Assembly (NCBI GenBank): GCA_965661945.1 | Contig: CBFIFP010000003.1 | Coordinates: 1 to 64,000 of the forward strand | DNA from: JAJRPT01 sp965661945 | Lineage (GTDB): Bacteria; Bacteroidota; Ignavibacteria; Kapaibacteriales; UBA2268 | Length of the DNA stretch: 64,000 nt | Direction: 5' to 3' | Part shown: piece by piece, positions 52,264-62,300 of the stretch | Position numbering within the stretch: position 1 is the first letter of the stretch | Layout: each line of letters begins with the position of its first letter | Program-made: the position numbers and the translations under genes | The notes under the pieces: model-generated | Told to the model about the DNA's origin: nothing | Seen by the model: only the letters and a program-made list of their open reading frames with translations | Databases searched by the model: none

Positions 52264-53022
52264 CTATTCTAATAATAATCGTACATTAAAAAATATACTT
52301 GAGAGAGAAATTAGGGTAATTATTGATGCTAATATCATGAATATTTTCTTATTCTTTTTCATAAATGCTAAAAAATAGTAGTACCAGATTGAAAGAATAG
52401 CCATAAAATTTATAATAAAGAGTTTGTAGAAGTATGAGTTATTAAATTTAATTGGTTTGATAGGGACTTTCCCAAACTCATCACCAAAGATTAACAATTT
52501 GGTATTGTTAATAGCAAAGGTTTTACCATATAAGAATAAGTTATCATCTTCATCGATTTTTATTATTTGTAAATTTCTATATTTTGAATTATCTATTTCA
52601 AAGGTTATAGTTTCTCTTTTATTTTTATTGATTGTATAATTTTTACTTAAGTAGTTTTCAAAGTTATTAAATAGATGCCTTTTTTCATTGTTATTTAAAT
52701 CTGTGTTTAATGCAATAAATTGTAATTTTAAATCTTTTGAGGTATTATTATCAATTATTATTTCTTTTGTTAATGAGTTTTCATTATTGTAGAAATCTAA
52801 AGGTGACAGAAAGTTAAAGTTATAAATAAAAAAAACTACCCAAAATGGTATTGGTAGAAGTATTCTAATATAATGTTCTATTATTCCGTTTGCTCTTTTA
52901 TGAAAATTTGTAAAATAAGTTATCCAATTCCATAAAACAAGAAAGAACATAATAAATATGAATAAGTTTACCCAATTTATGTAAAGTGAGTAGTGTAATA
53001 TTTTATCTAGAATATTTTCCAT
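52264..53022 (-). CDS. Membrane protein of unknown function
   Basis: 252 residues with four membrane segments: about 16-35 (WVNLFIFIMFFLVLWNWITY), 53-70 (LLPIPFWVVFFIYNF), 207-222 and 231-247. Between helices 2 and 3 is a polar, probably extracytoplasmic domain of about 130 residues. No known family. Stands alone between the hydrolase and yebC. Confidence 0.6.
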   Translation of the reverse strand: MENILDKILHYSLYINWVNLFIFIMFFLVLWNWITYFTNFHKRANGIIEHYIRILLPIPFWVVFFIYNFNFLSPLDFYNNENSLTKEIIIDNNTSKDLKLQFIALNTDLNNNEKRHLFNNFENYLSKNYTINKNKRETITFEIDNSKYRNLQIIKIDEDDNLFLYGKTFAINNTKLLIFGDEFGKVPIKPIKFNNSYFYKLFIINFMAILSIWYYYFLAFMKKNKKIFMILASIITLISLSSIFFNVRLLLE

Positions 53023-53280
53023 AATTAAGAATATCGGATAGATTTTTAAATTCTAAAATAAATTAAGAAGAAAATAAAAATAATGATATAGTTATTTTAT
53101 AAAAGATGAAATCTATAAATCAAATCAGTTAGGATAAAATACAAAGAAGTATTATTTGTATTTATTAAGATAATTTAAGATATATAGTTAAATCATTGAA
53201 GTAAAATCAAAAAGAGATTTATTTCAATTTTAGTTATAGAATAAGTTTAAACTAATACTATTCTAACTTAAATAACTAAA
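53023..53280. other. Gene-free AT-rich gap
   Basis: No open frame with a ribosome site, no RNA gene and no repeat noticed. It should hold the promoter of the minus-strand membrane protein. Confidence 0.4.
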
Positions 53281-53307
53281 AAAGCCGATAGAAAGTTTAT
53301 CGGCTTT
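53281..53307 (-). terminator. Terminator of yebC
   Basis: 10-bp stem AAAGCCGATA / TATCGGCTTT, followed on the minus strand by TTTAGTTATTT; 5 bp past the yebC stop. Confidence 0.85.
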
Positions 53308-53311
53308 TGTA

Positions 53312-54034
53312 TTATTTCATATTTGTGTAAACAGCTAGTACATCATCATCTTCTTCCAATCTTTCAATTAGTTTGATGACTTCTTCAGCTTGCTCATCTG
53401 TAATTTCTTTGTAATCGTTAGGAATATATATAGTTTTAGCCTCATCAGTCTCAATACCTTTACTTTCCAAATATTTATTCATATTATCGAAGTCAGTGAA
53501 ACCAGCATAAACAACAATTATATCATTATCCTCATCATCTTTTTCCAATTCTAATTCAGTAAGACCAAAGTCTATTAATTCTAATTCTAACTCTTCTACT
53601 TCCCAGTCGTTTTTTGGGAATTTAAACATAGACATTTTATCAAACAGAAAACTCAAAGACCCACTTGCTCCAAGCTGTCCGCCACATTTTGAAAAAGACA
53701 ATCTAACATTTGCTACAGTTCTGGTAGGATTATCAGTGGCTGTTTCAACATAAACAGCAACACCATTAGGACCATACCCTTCATAAACTAATTCATGAAA
53801 TGTTTCAGAATCTTTAGCTACGGCTTTCTTGATTGCATTTTCAATGTTATCTTTAGGCATTTGCATACCTTTAGCGTTTTGAATAGCTACTTTTAACCTA
53901 TAATTAGAGCTAGGGTCAGGACCACCAGATTTTACAGCCATCATAACTTGTTTTGATAGTTTGGTAAAGTTCTTAGCCATAGCAGACCATCTTGCAAATT
54001 TCTTATGTTTTCTATATTCGAACGCTCTTCCCAT
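53312..54034 (-). CDS. yebC: YebC/PmpR-family protein
   Basis: 240 residues. N-terminal MGRAFEYRKHKKFARWSAMAK, NPSSNYRLKVAIQNAKGMQMP-type helix region, YEGYGPNGVAVYVETATDN and KCGGQLGASGSLSFLFDK are the family signatures. Long described as a DNA-binding regulator; some members act in translation of difficult sequences. The FE-Y-RK-HKK variant at the start is common in Bacteroidota. TAATTTTG at 54069-54076 may be the promoter -7 box. Confidence 0.94.
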   Translation of the reverse strand: MGRAFEYRKHKKFARWSAMAKNFTKLSKQVMMAVKSGGPDPSSNYRLKVAIQNAKGMQMPKDNIENAIKKAVAKDSETFHELVYEGYGPNGVAVYVETATDNPTRTVANVRLSFSKCGGQLGASGSLSFLFDKMSMFKFPKNDWEVEELELELIDFGLTELELEKDDEDNDIIVVYAGFTDFDNMNKYLESKGIETDEAKTIYIPNDYKEITDEQAEEVIKLIERLEEDDDVLAVYTNMK

Positions 54035-54068
54035 AATCTTAATTATTATTTATGATAAATTTAGTTAG

Positions 54069-54076
54069 CAAAATTA
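54069..54076 (-). promoter_or_regulatory. Candidate -7 element for yebC
   Basis: Minus-strand TAATTTTG 35 bp upstream of the yebC ATG, same octamer as before mreB, secG and ssb. Confidence 0.4.
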
Positions 54077-54146
54077 AAAATAAAATTCAAATAAATAAAC
54101 ATATTCCACTCAAAAAAATCAGAAATGAATATGATGTACAATCTTT

Positions 54147-55730
54147 TTATTTGTACCTTCTTTTTTCTAAAAGTTCGAAGAAAGATTTAGGATTTATAAT
54201 CTCACCAGATTTTGTTAGAAGTTTTATTTCAATGTTTTTTACTTTAGCTTTAATAATAAAATTATCTAATACTTCAATTATATCAAAATCTATATATTTG
54301 TTATTTTTTATGTCTAGTTCTAAAATACTATTCTGAGGAAGAGAATCTAAAACTCTTAGAATTGCTCCTTTATTAAAAAAATTTAACTCCTCAGCAAGTG
54401 AAATTGAAAAAAATTCTTTTTCTATATTTGATTCATTCATTTTATAGAAATGAGAATTTAGGTAACTTTTATATAAAACGTGAAATATAGAAAAAGCAAG
54501 ACCAACTCCAATTCCCCAAAGGAGATCTTTGAAAATTAAAAATAAAATTGTTACAATAAAAGGTAAGAATTGAGACCAACCTAAATAAAACACTTCTTTA
54601 AACATTTTTGGTTTTGCTAGTTTATATCCCACTATAATTAGTATTGAAGCTAAAACTGAGAGCGGTATCAAATTCAATACATTAGGTATTAAAACTACAG
54701 AAATGAGAATTAAAAAACCATGAAGGATAGCAGATAATTTAGTTTTACCCCCAGATTGAATATTTGCAGAACTTCTTACTATTACTTGAGTAACTGGTAA
54801 GCCACCAATCAAACCTGAAATAATATTTCCGGAACCCTGAGCAAGAAGCTCTCTGTTAGTTGGAGTTGTTCTTTTTTGTGGGTCTAATTTATCTGTTGCT
54901 TCTACACTTAAAAGAGTTTCCAAACTTGCAACTATAGCAATTGTAAAAGCAATAACCCATACGTCATAATTTCTAAAAGCAGAAAAATTGGGTAAAGTAA
55001 ATTCATTGAGCCATAATGATAATTCGTTAGGAGCTGGGACATTTACTAAGTGTGAGTTTTGAATACCCAAGAATTGATGTTGTCCAAAAATAATCTGGTA
55101 AATAATTCCTAAAAGAACCGCAATGATGGGACCTTGAATTAATTTAAAGAAATTATGTTTCTTTGATAAAATATTATCCCAAAAAATCATTAATATTAAA
55201 GCAATTGATGAAATAATAACTGAACCAGGAGTAATATTATTAAGAGAAGTAATTATTCCTGTGAAAGTATTTTGTCCGTTTATTTGACTAAAATTGAAAT
55301 CATCTATTGGGATAGCATCCCACCCTAAGAAGTGGGGTATTTGTTTTAGAATAATAATAATTCCAATTCCAGCAAGCATACCTTTAATAACTGAAGTTGG
55401 AAAGTAGTAACCTATTATTCCTAATTTTATAATACCAAAAATTATTTGAATAACTCCAGCAATTACAACTGCTAATAGGAAGTTTTCGTAACTTCCTAAT
55501 GTTGTTATAGCAGCTAAAATTACTGCGGTCAAACCAGCTGCTGGACCGCTTACTCCAAGAGAGGAACCTGAAATTGAGCCAACTACTATACCACCAATTA
55601 TTCCAGAAATTACTCCTGCAAACAATGGTGTGCCCGAAGCCAGGGCAATACCTAAGCATAATGGTAATGCTACAAAAAAAACTATTATAGAAGAAGGTAA
55701 ATCTTTTTTAAAATTAGAGAATAGACTCAT
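54147..55730 (-). CDS. SulP-family anion transporter with STAS domain
   Basis: 527 residues. Ten or more membrane segments over 1-410 with LPLCLGIALASGTPLFAGVI, GSISGSSLGVSGPAAGLTAV and IAIVASLETLLSVEATDKLD, the hallmarks of SulP carriers; a shortened STAS-like domain lies at about 430-525. SulP proteins move sulfate, bicarbonate or other anions; the LETLLSVEATDKLDPQKR region is shared with bicarbonate/sodium BicA-like members, but the substrate cannot be fixed. Confidence 0.9.
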   Translation of the reverse strand: MSLFSNFKKDLPSSIIVFFVALPLCLGIALASGTPLFAGVISGIIGGIVVGSISGSSLGVSGPAAGLTAVILAAITTLGSYENFLLAVVIAGVIQIIFGIIKLGIIGYYFPTSVIKGMLAGIGIIIILKQIPHFLGWDAIPIDDFNFSQINGQNTFTGIITSLNNITPGSVIISSIALILMIFWDNILSKKHNFFKLIQGPIIAVLLGIIYQIIFGQHQFLGIQNSHLVNVPAPNELSLWLNEFTLPNFSAFRNYDVWVIAFTIAIVASLETLLSVEATDKLDPQKRTTPTNRELLAQGSGNIISGLIGGLPVTQVIVRSSANIQSGGKTKLSAILHGFLILISVVLIPNVLNLIPLSVLASILIIVGYKLAKPKMFKEVFYLGWSQFLPFIVTILFLIFKDLLWGIGVGLAFSIFHVLYKSYLNSHFYKMNESNIEKEFFSISLAEELNFFNKGAILRVLDSLPQNSILELDIKNNKYIDFDIIEVLDNFIIKAKVKNIEIKLLTKSGEIINPKSFFELLEKRRYK

Positions 55731-55805
55731 TTAAATCTAGAGATTTTAAATTTTTAAAATTATTAATTTAGAAATTAGTTTAAAAGATATTAGGTAATAA
55801 TTTAT

Positions 55806-56426
55806 CTAGATATTATTTTTTGGTAATGCATATTCTAACCTATCTATAAATTTAGTTTCATAATATGCATCCAGACCAGCACAAACTAAATTGTTTTTTT
55901 GTTCCAATGCAACAAATCCATCTTTAGAAATTATTTTTTTATCAATTATAACTTTATCTATACTTCCTATCACTAAAATTGTACCATTTATTTTAATTTC
56001 AATGATTTCTTCTAATTTCATACCAATTTTCACATAAGATTCTTTTACAAAAGGCGAATATATACCATCTATAAATTCTTCAGTAAATCCTGCTGCTTTA
56101 AATTCTGAAACTTCTTTTTCATAATTTGCAGCGGTATGATGGGCATTTTTAAAATATTTTTTATCTAAAAAATTAAATGTATAACTTCCATTCTCTCTTA
56201 TATTATTAAGCGTATCTCGTTTAACTGTATTTGGTCGGGAAATAAAACCCCAATATGGAGGATTTGCTCCAATGTGGATTAACGAATTAAAAATCCCTAA
56301 ATTTGAATATCCATCATTTGACTTTGTTCCAATTAAAAATACTTGTTTTATTCCTGCTAATGAATTTATAAACGTTGCTCTGTAGCGACTATCGAAATTT
56401 AAAATATCTTCATTGGATATAATCAT
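55806..56426 (-). CDS. Flavin reductase-like FMN-binding protein
   Basis: 206 residues. FINSLAGIKQVFLIGTKSND, YSNLGIFNSLIHIGANPPYW and GFISRPNTVKRDTLNNIREN follow the flavin reductase-like split-barrel pattern that binds FMN. It lies 20 bp after the photolyase-like gene on the same strand, forming a three-gene set with it and the TIGR03643 gene, an association I recall from Bacteroidota genomes. Confidence 0.82.
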   Translation of the reverse strand: MIISNEDILNFDSRYRATFINSLAGIKQVFLIGTKSNDGYSNLGIFNSLIHIGANPPYWGFISRPNTVKRDTLNNIRENGSYTFNFLDKKYFKNAHHTAANYEKEVSEFKAAGFTEEFIDGIYSPFVKESYVKIGMKLEEIIEIKINGTILVIGSIDKVIIDKKIISKDGFVALEQKNNLVCAGLDAYYETKFIDRLEYALPKNNI

Positions 56427-56446
56427 GTTTTATCAGTTAATTAGTT

Positions 56447-57526
56447 TTAAATAAATTTACTTATTTTTTTCCAGTAAGCAAAAAATGAAGGATAATAGCC
56501 ATTAACTTTTTCTACAATCCAATCTCTACTTTCTTCAATACCTTTATAATTATTAAAATAATGTTCTTTAAAGTAAAGATCATTGGGTTGATATTCTTTG
56601 ATTAAATTATCAAATGAACCAACATAAATCTGAATATCTGGTATATTTTTACTTAAATCAAGCATAAACTGCATACTTTTTGGGCTAATAGGATACTTCA
56701 TAAATATCTCGGGCTCAATAAGCAATATTCGATTAGCTGCTTTATCTGAATGCCATAAAGGATCTAAATTATAAAAATTATAAATTAAAGTTATTACATC
56801 TCTATTGATATTTAATTTTTCAGATTTTGGCAATTCAGTTTTAAGTTTAAACTTAGTAACTTCAGAAAGAACCTCAGGAATATCAATTAACTCTAACTCA
56901 CTGTAAGTTTTATCTAAAAAAGTATTAGTCTGTTTTGTAAATGTATATCTATTAATATTCTCTTGATTAGCAAAATACTTTTTATTGCTATTTGCTCCTG
57001 CAACCCATTGCCAACTGCATGAATTACTTGCCCAATCACCATCTAATAAATAATAATACATCCATTTTGCAGGATTAAGCCAATGAGATTTTCCGATATT
57101 ACATGCTATTGAAGAAGTATACATTCTACAATGATTGTGCATATAACCAGTTTTATATAAAGTATTTATTGCATTATCCACACCTTTGATTCCAGTTTCT
57201 GCATTAATTAACGCAAATGGAATTCCATTAGTGGCAACATCAGATTGCTCCTGCTTTATATAAACATCTAAGTTTCTATGCTGTGCAACTCTTTGGAAGT
57301 AATCTCTCCAAACTAACTCTTTAACGAATGATTCTATGTTTTCTAATTTATATCCTTTGTCTAAGACACTTTTTAAAATCTGCTTTGTGCTTATTACACC
57401 TCTTGATATATAAGGAGATAAATAAGTAACACTACCATTAATATAGTTCCTACTTTTTGCATACGCTATGGGGTCGATTTTTTCAATTTTATCTAATATT
57501 GATTGATAGTCAGTTTCAAATTTCAT
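56447..57526 (-). CDS. Photolyase/cryptochrome-like FAD-binding protein lacking the antenna domain
   Basis: 359 residues. It matches only the helical FAD-binding half of the photolyase family: YLSPYISRGVISTKQIL, KELVWRDYFQRVAQHRN, YKTGYMHNHCRMYTSSIACN and LDGDWASNSCSWQWVAGANS with the core Trp residues. The N-terminal alpha/beta domain that binds the light-harvesting cofactor is absent, and a C-terminal region of about 140 residues is added. It may be a light sensor or a repair enzyme. Its ATG overlaps the TIGR03643 gene's TGA. Confidence 0.85.
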   Translation of the reverse strand: MKFETDYQSILDKIEKIDPIAYAKSRNYINGSVTYLSPYISRGVISTKQILKSVLDKGYKLENIESFVKELVWRDYFQRVAQHRNLDVYIKQEQSDVATNGIPFALINAETGIKGVDNAINTLYKTGYMHNHCRMYTSSIACNIGKSHWLNPAKWMYYYLLDGDWASNSCSWQWVAGANSNKKYFANQENINRYTFTKQTNTFLDKTYSELELIDIPEVLSEVTKFKLKTELPKSEKLNINRDVITLIYNFYNLDPLWHSDKAANRILLIEPEIFMKYPISPKSMQFMLDLSKNIPDIQIYVGSFDNLIKEYQPNDLYFKEHYFNNYKGIEESRDWIVEKVNGYYPSFFAYWKKISKFI

Positions 57527-57795
57527 GACAATAAATTAACCGATTTAGTTATATCATCATCTAAATTATATTCAAATTCCGAATTGAATTTAAGTAATTT
57601 CTTCTCTGGATGTTTTCTACTTATATTTGATTTTACTCTTTTTCTCCACATTTTAAAACTACTTGGTTTTAATTCCTTTCTCATAATTTTAATCACATCT
57701 TGTTCTGAAACACCAAATTGTATTTTAATTGCTTCAAATGGTGTGTAATCCTCCCAAGCCATTTCAATTATTCTGTTAGTATTTTTTTCTTCCAT
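57523..57795 (-). CDS. TIGR03643/DUF2805-family small protein
   Basis: 90 residues: NRIIEMAWEDYTPFEAIKIQ, FGVSEQDVIKIMRKELKPSS and FKMWRKRVKSNISRKHPEK, a helix-turn-helix-like, strongly basic protein typical of the family. Function unknown. It leads the three-gene set with the photolyase-like and flavin reductase-like genes and overlaps the former by 4 bp. Confidence 0.85.
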   Translation of the reverse strand: MEEKNTNRIIEMAWEDYTPFEAIKIQFGVSEQDVIKIMRKELKPSSFKMWRKRVKSNISRKHPEKKLLKFNSEFEYNLDDDITKSVNLLS

Positions 57796-57894
57796 ATTTC
57801 TAATTATATTTTTAAACCAATATAATGACGAAATACTACTTTTTAAATTATTTGTTTAAAATTCTTTTTTTTTAATCTTATTGTAAATATAATC

Positions 57895-58482
57895 TCAAAT
57901 CCAATTACTCCATACACTTTGGTTTATATAAGGAACATTATTATTCTTACACACTAACATTGTATGCCCTGTTCCGCCTTGTTCAGGATTTTCGAGGTCA
58001 TCATAAAAAATAGCGAATGAACATTTCTCAATTTCATTATGCCCTACAACTTTCATCGTATCTCTAATTAAATAAGGTGCCTTTGCAGAAATTCTATTTT
58101 TCACTCCGTCAACATACAAATTCACCATACTTTTATTTTTTGCATTTTTATTTGTTTCATAAATAACATTATCTTCTCTTAAAAAATTAAATTCATCAAG
58201 ATTATAAGTTCTTCCAGCCACATTTTGTTTTTTTCGATGACCTTTACTTGGCACAATTACTTCCAATCTTTCCTTCGCAATTTCACTAAAACCATTAGAA
58301 AAATAAAAATCAGCACCATCAGCATTTCCACTTCGAGCAATAAGATACTTACTTTTCTTTGCAATTAACTCACCTAATTTAATCAACTTTTCCTTATCAG
58401 AATCATTCACATTTCTTTTTCCTTCAAGCAAAACATAACTTCCCTTAAAATCATATTTTTCAATAAACTCCTCAAAGTTCAT
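57895..58482 (-). CDS. SLOG/DprA-like Rossmann-fold protein
   Basis: 195 residues from the ATG at 58482, which has AAGGAAAA upstream; the upstream in-frame extension to 58533 is hydrophobic and without a ribosome site. YLIARSGNADGADFYFSNGF resembles the nucleotide-sugar-binding loop of the SLOG superfamily, and VVGHNEIEKCSFAIFYDD with GGTGHTMLVCKNNNVPYIN a second loop. SLOG proteins sense nucleotide-derived ligands, some in phage defence. No effector gene is adjacent, so a defence role is only a possibility. Confidence 0.55.
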   Translation of the reverse strand: MNFEEFIEKYDFKGSYVLLEGKRNVNDSDKEKLIKLGELIAKKSKYLIARSGNADGADFYFSNGFSEIAKERLEVIVPSKGHRKKQNVAGRTYNLDEFNFLREDNVIYETNKNAKNKSMVNLYVDGVKNRISAKAPYLIRDTMKVVGHNEIEKCSFAIFYDDLENPEQGGTGHTMLVCKNNNVPYINQSVWSNWI

Positions 58483-58533
58483 AATATTTTCCTTTTTTGT
58501 AATTTTAAAAAAGCAAATTAATAAATAATGCAA

Positions 58534-59306
58534 TATGTATAACAGACAAATAATGTCGTGTTATTTTGTATGTTGGTTGTTTTGATTTTTTTTATCTATG
58601 CACAAACTCTGTGCATAGCAAACAACCTTTGCACAAAATAAGGGGATATTTGTGCAAAGAATTATTTAAACTAGGGAAAAATATACTTTTTCAAAAACCA
58701 TCAATAGAAACAGGCTTTAGCCCGTTTGAGAATAAATTATCTTCAATGGCTTTAGCCAAAAAGCACATTTATGTGCGACATATCTATAAATAACAAACCA
58801 CCAAAGAACAAAAGCACCGTAGGCGCGACATATTAACATAAATTAAAAACCATTTCAAAACAAAATAAAAACAAAAACTTTATAAAAACAAAAAACTACA
58901 TATTTTCGCAATATTTAACTTTTTTAAAATATAAAATACTTGTTCTTAGACATAAAAATTAGTAAAAAGTCTTCCCCTTGGGGAAGTTTTAGATGGGGTT
59001 TCTTGCACACAATATTAGCCACAATTTGTAAAAGATTGTAAATAAACAATTTACAAAATTGAAAAAAAACAAAAAACGCACTTTTCTGCAAAAAACAAAA
59101 AATTTCGCCTTGGTAATTGTGCGACCTGTATTGAGCGGAGTCGAAATATGTCGAAATGTTTAAACGAGAGCAACTCACAGTCCGAGTGTTTTATTTATAA
59201 TTTAAAAGTACTAATCCTAATTATAAAATTTAAAAACACATTCAATAACCATTTCCAAAAATTTCCGTAATTTTAGAAAATTTTTATAACAAATAATCAG
59301 AAAATT
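58534..59306. other. Gene-free gap with hairpins and interspersed-repeat debris
   Basis: No real gene seen. Contents: a 9-bp hairpin CTATGCACA / TGTGCATAG (about 58597-58619), a larger one CTTTGCACAAA / TTTGTGCAAAG (about 58628-58660), paired CTTTAGCCC/CTTTAGCC phrases near 58710-58760, GCACCGTAGGCGCGACAT, CTTCCCCTTGGGGAAG (about 58970) and GAGCGGAGTCGAAATATG. These resemble repeats scattered between genes in related genomes. Confidence 0.5.
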
Positions 59307-62300
59307 ATGTTGAAATTCACTACTTTGTTGATAATATTAAACTTTTTTGTTTTTGCAGAAGAAAATAAATGGGACGTAAGCAAACAAGTTGCAAAATCTA
59401 AAGACGTAACTTACACCGTTGATAACGGAACTTGGCTAAATCTTGATGTATCGCCCGACGGAAAAGAAATAGTCTTTGATATGCTCGGCGATATTTATAT
59501 TATGCCAATTACTGGTGGAAAAGCAAAGGTGCTGCGTAGTGGTCTTGCTTGGGAATGTCAGCCAAAATTCTCACCCGACGGAAAGAAAATCCTATTCACG
59601 TCTGATATTTCGGGTGGAGATAATATTTGGTATATGGATAAAGACGGCAAAAATCCTAAACAAGTAACAAATGAAACATTTAGATTGCTGAATAATGGGA
59701 CTTGGATGCCTGAGGGAAATTATATAATCGCAAGAAAACACTTCACTTCGGAGCGCTCTGCTGGGGCAGGCGAGATGTGGATGTATCATATTTCGGGTGG
59801 TTCAGGTGTTCAACTAACTAAAAGAAAAAATGACCAACAAGACGTAAATGAGCCATTTGTTTCTCACGATGGTAAGTATCTTTATTTTTCTGAAGATATG
59901 TATCCGGGTGGGAGTTTCCAATATAACAAAGACCCAAATTCCCAGATATATGTAGTCCGCAGATACAACTTTGAAACTGGCGAAATTGACAATTATGTTA
60001 GCGGTGCAGGAGGTGCTATTCGTCCAGTTCCAAACCACAAAGGCGACAAACTTGCTTTTGTGCGTAGAGTTAGAGAAAAAACTGTGATGTATATTAAGGA
60101 TATGACTACAAATCAGATAGAACCAGTTTTTTCAGACTTAGAGAAAGACCAACAAGAAGCGTGGGCAATTTTTGGTGCTTTCACTTCTTATAATTGGACT
60201 CCTGATGATAAGCATATCATAGTTTGGGGAAAAGGTGGCAAGATTTGGAAAGTAGATGTAGCGAATAAAACAGCAGAAATTATTCCATTCCAAGCGGAAC
60301 AAAAACACTCAATTGCCGATGCAGTTTGGACTAAACAAGATATAAACAAAGATAAATTCGAAGCAAAAGTAATTAGACATTTAGTTACTTCACCTGACGA
60401 AAAGTTTGTAATCTTTAACGCTATCGGCTATTTATGGAAAATGGACTTGCCAAATGGAACACCAAAAAGATTAACTAATTCTACTGATTTTGAATATGAG
60501 CCAGAGTTTCATCCAAATGGAAATTCAATAATATATGTTACTTGGAATGACGCAGATTATGGCTCTATAATGACACTTGACTTGACAACTCCAAATGCAA
60601 GCCCTAAGAAAATAGGCGATGCAAAAGGAATTTTAAGAGAGCCAAGTTTTTCTCCTGATGGTAGTAAAATTGTGTTTTATCATGAAGATGGCAATCAATA
60701 TCAAGGTTATAAATACGCAGTTAAACCAGGTATTTACTCAATGGATGCAAATGGAAGCAATATAAATTTTGTAACTGACGAAGGCGAATACCCTACATTT
60801 AATTCAGACGGGACAAGAATTTATTACCAAACTGGTGGCTATTTATTTGGTGAATTAGACAAAGGTTTTCATTCTGTAAATCTGCAAGGATTTGACAAAA
60901 GAACTATATTTAAATCTAAATATACTAACAAATTTGTTCCTTCGCCAGACGGAAAATGGCTTGCTTTCAATGAATTGCACCATGCTTACGTTTGTCCTAT
61001 TCCTCAAAAAGGCGATGCAATTGATTTATCAGCAAAAACAGATGCTTTTCCAGTTGCACGAATAACTCAAAACGCAGGTATAAACTTGCATTGGTCTGGA
61101 GATTCCAAAACTGTTTTCTGGACTCTAGGCAATAGATATTTTGCAAATAAACTTAAAGATAGATTCAAATTCCTAAACGAAGGCGAGAAAGAATTACCAG
61201 CACTTGACACAGTTGGTACGAAAATCAATTTAGAATATGAGCAATATAAACCGCAAGGTCTTATTGCATTTACAAATGCAAGAGTAATCACAGTAAATAG
61301 CAAATTCGATGTTCTTGAAAATGCAACAGTTTTAGTTGAAAATAATCAAATTAAAGAAGTTGGAACAAATGTTACTATTCCTCCAACAGCGATGGTAATT
61401 GATGTTAAAGGTAAAACTATTATGCCAGGACTTGTTGATGTTCACGCTCACCAAGGAACGTTTAGATATGGGCTTTCTCCGCAGAAGCATTGGCCCTATT
61501 ATGCTTCACTTGCTTATGGAATTACAACAACTCACGACCCATCTTCAAATTCTGAAATGATTTTCGGAAATAACGAAATGATTCAAGCAGGGGAGATGGT
61601 TGGACCAAGAGTATTTTCAACTGGTACAATAATTTATGGAGCTGATGGTGATTTCAAAGCAGTGATTAATTCATACCAAGATGCTTATTCTCACTTAAAA
61701 CGAACTCAAGCTTATGGAGCTTTCTCTGTTAAAAGTTACAACCAGCCACGTAGAGACCAACGTCAGCAAGTTATTGCAGCAGCTAGAGATTTGGGTATGA
61801 TGGTTGTTCCAGAGGGTGGCTCGCACTTTTATCATAATATGTCAATGATTCTCGACGGACACACTGGAATTGAGCATAATATCCCAGTTGCACCACTTTA
61901 TGATGATGTTTTAAATATGTGGAAGAATGCGAAAACCCATAATACTCCTACGCTTATTGTTTCTTATGGTGCAGTAACAGGTGAGTATTATTGGTATCAG
62001 AAAACAAATGTATGGGAAAAAGAGCGTTTGCTTAATTTCACTCCACGCTCAATAATTGATGCACGTTCTCGCCATCGCACAATGATTCCAGACGGTGAAT
62101 ACGACAACGGACATATACTTATCTCCCAATCACTTAAGAAACTTACTGACAATGGAGTTAAAATCAATCTCGGTTCACACGGACAAATTCAAGGTATCGG
62201 GGCGCATTGGGAATTATGGATGTTTGAGCAAGGTGGAATGACACCAAAAGAGTGTATCGAAGCCGCAACTATGAACGGTGCAAAATACATCGGTATGGAC

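Noticed and set aside
58483..58533. Longer N-terminus for the SLOG-like protein
   Set aside because: No ribosome site upstream; the ATG at 58482 is preceded by AAGGAAAA.
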